From positions 1-18,527 of the forward strand of contig JAQUYY010000007.1 of assembly GCA_028691575.1 (NCBI GenBank): 18,527 nucleotides of DNA, read 5' to 3'. A program made the position numbers and the translations under genes. Under the pieces are notes generated by a model. The model saw nothing but the letters and a program-made list of their open reading frames with translations. It had not been told where the DNA came from and searched no databases. This document shows positions 14,550 through 18,527 of this stretch, piece by piece. Positions within the stretch are counted from its first letter, which is position 1. Each line of letters begins with the position of its first letter. The stretch is from Candidatus Gastranaerophilales bacterium (GTDB taxonomy: Bacteria > Cyanobacteriota > Vampirovibrionia > Gastranaerophilales > JAQUYY01).

Positions 14550-14578
14550 CGGACACAAAAGGACTATTTTTAGATAAT
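14550..14578 (+). promoter_or_regulatory. Candidate promoter of the 74-aa gene
   Basis: CGGACA (14550-14555) and GATAAT (14573-14578) are 17 nt apart. A 10-bp near-tandem repeat, GACACAACCG then GACACAAAAG (14542-14561), overlaps the -35. Transcription would begin about 14585, some 38 nt before the ATG. Confidence 0.4.
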
Positions 14579-14622
14579 ATGAGCTAACATCACTTCTGTA
14601 AAGAGTTACAGGAGGATAAATT

Positions 14623-14847
14623 ATGAAAAATAGAAAAGTCAAAGCAAAAAAGCCAAATAGAGGTATTGCGAAGCTACTGCTTGAATACCTCGAGTTAGAA
14701 GATTGCCTTGCAAAACGAAACATGGAAGCCTTGTACAGCAGAGAAATCGCCCAATACCTAAAATGGGTTGACAATTATTGCAATGCAAATCATTGCACCA
14801 AAAAACAAACTTTGATGAAGATTATCGAGGGAACTTTTAATACATAG
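14623..14847 (+). CDS. Small basic hypothetical protein (74 aa)
   Basis: I do not recognise this 74-residue protein. It has a strongly basic start ('KNRKVKAKK'), then predicted helices with 'LLLEYLELEDCLAKRNMEAL' and 'QYLKWVDNYCNANHCTKKQT'; three cysteines (about 28, 53 and 58) and two histidine/aspartate positions could form a metal site, though no classical pattern is present. A strong AGGAGG lies 7 nt before the ATG, arguing that it is a real and well translated gene. It follows the XRE regulator on the same strand and converges with HsdR. A small regulatory or anti-restriction protein is conceivable, but nothing in the sequence settles it. Confidence 0.7.
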   Translation: MKNRKVKAKKPNRGIAKLLLEYLELEDCLAKRNMEALYSREIAQYLKWVDNYCNANHCTKKQTLMKIIEGTFNT

Positions 14848-14853
14848 TTTTAC

Positions 14854-14889
14854 GTTAATTTTTAAGTTAATTTCATCAAAAAATTAACT
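14854..14889. other. AT-rich stem-loop between convergent genes
   Basis: AGTTAATTT (14865-14873) and AAATTAACT (14881-14889) form a perfect 9-bp stem with a 7-nt loop; a further GTTAATTTTT at 14854-14863 could compete for the same arm. It lies between the convergent 74-aa gene and HsdR. It may end either transcript, although no good T-tract follows on either strand. Confidence 0.4.
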
Positions 14890-14932
14890 CTGATTCTGGA
14901 TCAATTATATAGGGGCAAAACATTATGGGGAA

Positions 14933-17900
14933 TCAGGCTATTTCTTTATAAATATTTTCAAAAGAATTATTGTAATTATCATAAAAATGTTCATATAAGT
15001 TATTACATTTTATTTTAAACAACTCTGTACCATAAATTTCTGGTAAAGTTTCATCACATATAATTTCGATTGTTTCTTTAACTTTTGCTCTGGTAGATTG
15101 TTTTTTACGCCAATCGAGTACAAGTTTTTCCTTTGTTATTGAAGCTAATAATGTTTGAGCAGCTTGTTTCACAAGTTCAAATTCTTTTTTATTTAATTTT
15201 GGCTCAGGCTTTGTTAAAATATCTAAGATTGCTAATTCTTCTTCAGACAGATTTTCATCCAAATGTCGTCTCTCTTCTGATGTCAAATTATTAGATAAAG
15301 CAACCAATTGAACATAAAATTGCTCCATTGTGAGCTTTCCATTGTTATATTCCTCAATCAGAATTTCAAATTTTTCTTGGAACTCCTTCCTGAATTTATT
15401 TAACCGCATCATTGCTTCAATTCTTTGGCTTATAGAATTTCGCAATTTTTCAAGTAATGTTGTTTGTTTTTCTTTTAAAATTCTGCGTTGTAGCTCTTCA
15501 AAATCAACTTTGCTCAAATCAAATAAATCACCCGATTTTATTTCATAAGAGCTTAATGTTATTGATTTGTTTAAAAGTTCTTCAACTTTTTGAGCAAGCT
15601 CTTTTATTTCTTCGTTATTGGTGTATTCTGTTGTAGATTCTTTAATTTTTGCGTACAAAATCGAGCTTACAAAAACAATTCCTGCATATCTTTTTGCTTC
15701 TGAATCTGGTAAAACAGCTTTAAATAACTTTTTTAAATCCTGTGATAATTTTATAAAATCATTTTTTGTCTTTTCGCTTGATAAAACAATGTTTGCGGCT
15801 TCTTTTAAAAGTGCAATGCTGTTCATAGCCGATGCGTTAAAAATATCTTCTATATTGATTTTGTTGTCATCATAGAATTTTTGCATCTTTTGGGCATATT
15901 CATCTAATAATTGTAATAACTGTAGCTTGGTTTCGGCTGGGTCTGAATCATCTTCGGGCTTGTCCCCAGGTTCGCCATAAATCGCAAGAGCCTTTTGTAA
16001 TGCTTTAAAAATCCCGATATAATCAACTATTAAGCCATTATATTTATTTTCTGAAATTCTATTTGCACGGGCAATTGTTTGCATTAATGTATGGTCTTTT
16101 AATATTTTGTCTAAGTATAAGGTTGAAATTGTAGGGCAGTCAAAGCCTGTAACCCACATGGCACATACAAAAACAAGTCTTAATTTATCATCAGCAGTCT
16201 TAAACTTTGTAGCTAAATCCTCTTTATTCATTCTAATACGGTGAGGCATAATATCTACATCTTTTTTCTTTAGCTGTTTCGCCTCATTTTGTGTTGGTGA
16301 AACAACAACCGCCATATCAGTTTCTTTCATAAACTTAATTTTTTCTTGAAGAACTTCTTTAGAATCAAGAGAACAAGTTTTTAATTTATTTTCCAATAAT
16401 TTTATATATTTTTTCCACTCTACCTTAACTTTATCGTACATTTTAACCGCTGTAGCCTTATCAACAGCAACATACATTGCTTTTCCCATATAGCCACGGT
16501 TCATAAAATGTTCTACAACATCTTTTGCAATAGCATCAAGCCTGTCTTCTCTGGTTATAACTTGATACATATTAACGTATTCTTTTTCAAAGCGTTCTTC
16601 TTGCTCTTCTGTTAAGTCTGCTTCCTTAATTATATTTTGAATATCTTTTTCTAAATCATCATTAATTATTTGAAGAGAAGGAATTCGTGGCTCATAATAT
16701 AATGGAACTGTTGCTTTATCTTCAATAGATTGCTTAAAAGTGTATTTACTAATGTAATCACCGAATACCCACTTTGTTTTTTCGTCATCTTTCATTAACG
16801 GCGTGCCTGTAAAGGCGATAAATGCGGCGTTTGGCAATGCTTCACGCATATTCATAGCAAGTGAGCCGTATTGTGTCCTGTGTGCTTCATCCGTGATAAT
16901 TATTATGTCGTCTCTATCGGATAGTTTTTCAAAAGCCTGCCCTTTTTCTTCTGTTCCAAACTTCTGAATCATTGTAAAAATTGTTCTGTGGTCTTCTCGC
17001 AAAAGCTGTTTTAAGTGTGCTTTGCTTTCCGCTTGAACATTTTGTTCAGTAACAACACCTGTCGAAACAAAATTTTTATATATTTGTTCATCTAAGTCGG
17101 TTCTGTCTGTAACAACCAAAAAAGTCCAATTACCTTTGATTTTGCGGAGTATTTTTTGAACAAAAAATGCCATTGAAAAACTTTTACCGCTTCCTTGAGT
17201 ATGCCAAAATACACCAAGTTTTCCGTCATTTGTTTTTCTATCGTTAAAAGCTTTTATTGCAGAGTTTACACCTAAATATTGGTGATTTTTACCCAATATT
17301 TTTATAGTTCCGCCTTTTACTTCTTGGAATAGGGTAAAGTTTTCAATTAAATCTAATACATTTTTCTTTGAACAAGCACCTTGCATGAGAGTATCAAGAG
17401 AAATTATGCCTTTTTCGCCTTCATTATTAATCTTTTTCCAGTCTGAAAAATGCTCCCATTTTGAAGAAATTGTGCCAATTTTAGCATCATCACCGTTTGA
17501 AACAATAATAAATGCGTTATACCAAAAAACTTGCGGGATTTCTCTTTTGTAATGGGTTATGTTGTCATAAAAAGCGTTTTCAATGTGTTTATGAGAGGCT
17601 TTTAACTCTATAAAAACTAACGGCAAGCCGTTAATGAATAAAATCAAATCTGCTCTACAATTATAATGTTCACCTGAAATTTTAAATTGTCTGACAAATA
17701 GAAACTCATTATCAGGGTTTTCAGGTTCAGTAAAATCTATAACCTTTACTATATCAGTTGTATCAATACCGTTATTATCTTTAAATTGAACCTTTATACC
17801 ATTTTTAACCAATTCATAAATAAATTTATTAGCGGCTATGTCAGTTTTGTTTGATAGGCTTTGTGTAAGTTCATAAAAAGCATTGTCTATTGCTTCTTGA

Positions 17901-18097
17901 GGCAATTCGGGATTTAGCCTATGTAATGCTTCTTTTAAATTTTTAGGGAAAATAACTTCTTCAGTTGTTTGCCGACCAAAAGTTGATTCAGCTCCAAGTT
18001 TTTCAAAATTTGCATCAAAAAGCTCATAATCAAGCTTGTCTTGACATTGCTTCATCAAATCTTTTTCTAATGCTTCTTCTGATAATGTGTGTGCCAT
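14933..18097 (-). CDS. hsdR: Type I restriction enzyme, R (motor and nuclease) subunit
   Basis: HsdR uses ATP hydrolysis to translocate DNA and cuts it, in complex with HsdM and HsdS. The 1054 residues show, in order: the N-terminal PD-(D/E)XK nuclease with Asp150 and Glu164-x-Lys166 in 'VFIELKAS'; the first RecA-like domain with Walker A HTQGSGKS (299-306), DEAH (403-406) and TGTP (430-433); the second RecA-like domain ending with 'QTIARANRI' near 670-680; and a helical C-terminal region that would contact the methyltransferase core. All key motifs are intact, so the protein looks functional. The ATG at 18097 has GAGGT about 5 nt upstream. It lies 49 nt after the DUF4238 gene on the same strand. 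hsdM and hsdS are not in the window and, if present, should lie upstream to the right. Confidence 0.97.
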   Translation of the reverse strand: MAHTLSEEALEKDLMKQCQDKLDYELFDANFEKLGAESTFGRQTTEEVIFPKNLKEALHRLNPELPQEAIDNAFYELTQSLSNKTDIAANKFIYELVKNGIKVQFKDNNGIDTTDIVKVIDFTEPENPDNEFLFVRQFKISGEHYNCRADLILFINGLPLVFIELKASHKHIENAFYDNITHYKREIPQVFWYNAFIIVSNGDDAKIGTISSKWEHFSDWKKINNEGEKGIISLDTLMQGACSKKNVLDLIENFTLFQEVKGGTIKILGKNHQYLGVNSAIKAFNDRKTNDGKLGVFWHTQGSGKSFSMAFFVQKILRKIKGNWTFLVVTDRTDLDEQIYKNFVSTGVVTEQNVQAESKAHLKQLLREDHRTIFTMIQKFGTEEKGQAFEKLSDRDDIIIITDEAHRTQYGSLAMNMREALPNAAFIAFTGTPLMKDDEKTKWVFGDYISKYTFKQSIEDKATVPLYYEPRIPSLQIINDDLEKDIQNIIKEADLTEEQEERFEKEYVNMYQVITREDRLDAIAKDVVEHFMNRGYMGKAMYVAVDKATAVKMYDKVKVEWKKYIKLLENKLKTCSLDSKEVLQEKIKFMKETDMAVVVSPTQNEAKQLKKKDVDIMPHRIRMNKEDLATKFKTADDKLRLVFVCAMWVTGFDCPTISTLYLDKILKDHTLMQTIARANRISENKYNGLIVDYIGIFKALQKALAIYGEPGDKPEDDSDPAETKLQLLQLLDEYAQKMQKFYDDNKINIEDIFNASAMNSIALLKEAANIVLSSEKTKNDFIKLSQDLKKLFKAVLPDSEAKRYAGIVFVSSILYAKIKESTTEYTNNEEIKELAQKVEELLNKSITLSSYEIKSGDLFDLSKVDFEELQRRILKEKQTTLLEKLRNSISQRIEAMMRLNKFRKEFQEKFEILIEEYNNGKLTMEQFYVQLVALSNNLTSEERRHLDENLSEEELAILDILTKPEPKLNKKEFELVKQAAQTLLASITKEKLVLDWRKKQSTRAKVKETIEIICDETLPEIYGTELFKIKCNNLYEHFYDNYNNSFENIYKEIA

Positions 18098-18146
18098 TGT
18101 TACCTCGACAGCAATATTTTATCATGAAAGTAAACTCTATTTATAT

Positions 18147-18527
18147 TTAATTTACCTTTATGTTTATCGGTCTTTTGTAATCTTTAGTCCTTTTCGATAA
18201 AAACTCTAATAATTCTTTATCTTTAGCAATAACAAACTGATGCCTCCTTACAAAAATTGAGGAATTAATGTAACGAATAACCTTTTTATCATTTAATTCT
18301 CTATATAATATTTTATTGCCTAAATCTCCAATCCATAAAATCAAATTTGACGAAAGAGGAACTATCTTTTCAACTGTAGGAGTAGCAATTCCATATCCAT
18401 AAGGTCCTGTATCAATTTTGGGTTCATAATATATTAATGGATTATCTGAGGTTAGAAAGGAAGAAGTCTTAGAATAGAAAAATTGCCAATTCATTTGAGA
18501 ATAAATTTTTCCATTTTGAATAGCTGC
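18147..18527 (-). CDS. DUF4238 family protein, 5' partial
   Basis: The frame is open to the right window edge; the ATG at 18494 has no ribosome binding site and the codons before it read sensibly, so this is the C-terminal part (126 residues) of a longer protein. It resembles DUF4238: an 'MNW'-like aromatic start, 'FLTSDNPLI' (the S-D-x-P motif), and 'IVPLSSNLILWIG' (the P-L-S motif), followed by a basic C-terminus. The function of DUF4238 is not established. It is the gene immediately upstream of hsdR and is probably in the same operon, as an accessory gene within the type I restriction locus. Confidence 0.7.
   Translation of the reverse strand, partial: AAIQNGKIYSQMNWQFFYSKTSSFLTSDNPLIYYEPKIDTGPYGYGIATPTVEKIVPLSSNLILWIGDLGNKILYRELNDKKVIRYINSSIFVRRHQFVIAKDKELLEFLSKRTKDYKRPINIKVN

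Larger units (their letters stand above)
7596..14932. mobile_element. Probable serine-recombinase genomic island beside tRNA-Ser (ends not defined)
   Basis: The region from the tRNA 3' end to the HsdR gene holds a large serine recombinase with its DUF2924 partner, a ParB-like methyltransferase fusion, a DUF5681 protein, a nuclease-family gene, an XRE regulator and orphan small proteins, all typical of integrated elements. The left end is inferred from the change of gene content after the tRNA terminators. The right end is arbitrary here, since HsdR may also be cargo. I looked for a second copy of the tRNA 3' end or another flanking direct repeat and found none, so neither att site is identified. 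Confidence 0.45.

Noticed and set aside
14890..14936. CTGATTC/GAATCAG inverted repeat spanning the end of hsdR
   Set aside because: Seven-base arms separated by 33 nt are expected by chance, and one arm lies in the coding end of hsdR.

Overview
The window is AT-rich bacterial chromosome. Short intergenic spaces, Shine-Dalgarno starts and mostly TAA stops are seen throughout. I suspect a gut-type Gastranaerophilales (Melainabacteria, Cyanobacteria-related) genome, because the first protein carries a 'VSFSGNPG'-like segment of the kind I associate with that group, next to lineage-specific membrane proteins and a GAF-GGDEF enzyme. This assignment is a judgement from style, not a proof (roughly 50%).

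Layout. (1) 1-4750: apparently native chromosome holding a large repetitive hydrophobic protein of unknown function (5' end outside the window), a 73-aa hypothetical, a TPR gene broken by one in-frame TAA, and a 353-aa multi-span membrane protein that seems to share a module with the first protein. (2) 4751-7600: a large-type signal recognition particle RNA with an Alu domain and its own extended -10 promoter, a GAF-GAF-GGDEF diguanylate cyclase, a small membrane protein and tRNA-Ser(GGA). (3) 7600-about 14900: an accessory region beginning directly after the tRNA. It holds a large serine recombinase with its DUF2924 partner, a 21-22 bp period repeat array, an orphan zinc-ribbon protein, a ParB-like/DNA methyltransferase fusion translationally coupled to a DUF5681 protein, a PD-(D/E)XK nuclease-family gene followed by a beta-repeat protein, and a divergent small XRE regulator with palindromic half-sites in between. 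A 74-aa protein with a strong ribosome binding site follows. (4) 14933-18527: a leftward HsdR gene of a type I restriction system, preceded by a DUF4238 gene that runs off the window edge.

How the parts fit: the accessory region looks like a serine-recombinase-mobilised island inserted beside a tRNA gene and loaded with DNA modification and DNA cleavage functions. Its most interesting part is the compact unit at 12789-14533 (PD-(D/E)XK protein, beta-repeat protein, C-protein-like regulator and operator), which resembles a self-regulated restriction or defence module. hsdM and hsdS, if present, must lie to the right of the window. The right boundary of the island is not visible, and no copy of the tRNA 3' end was found further in.
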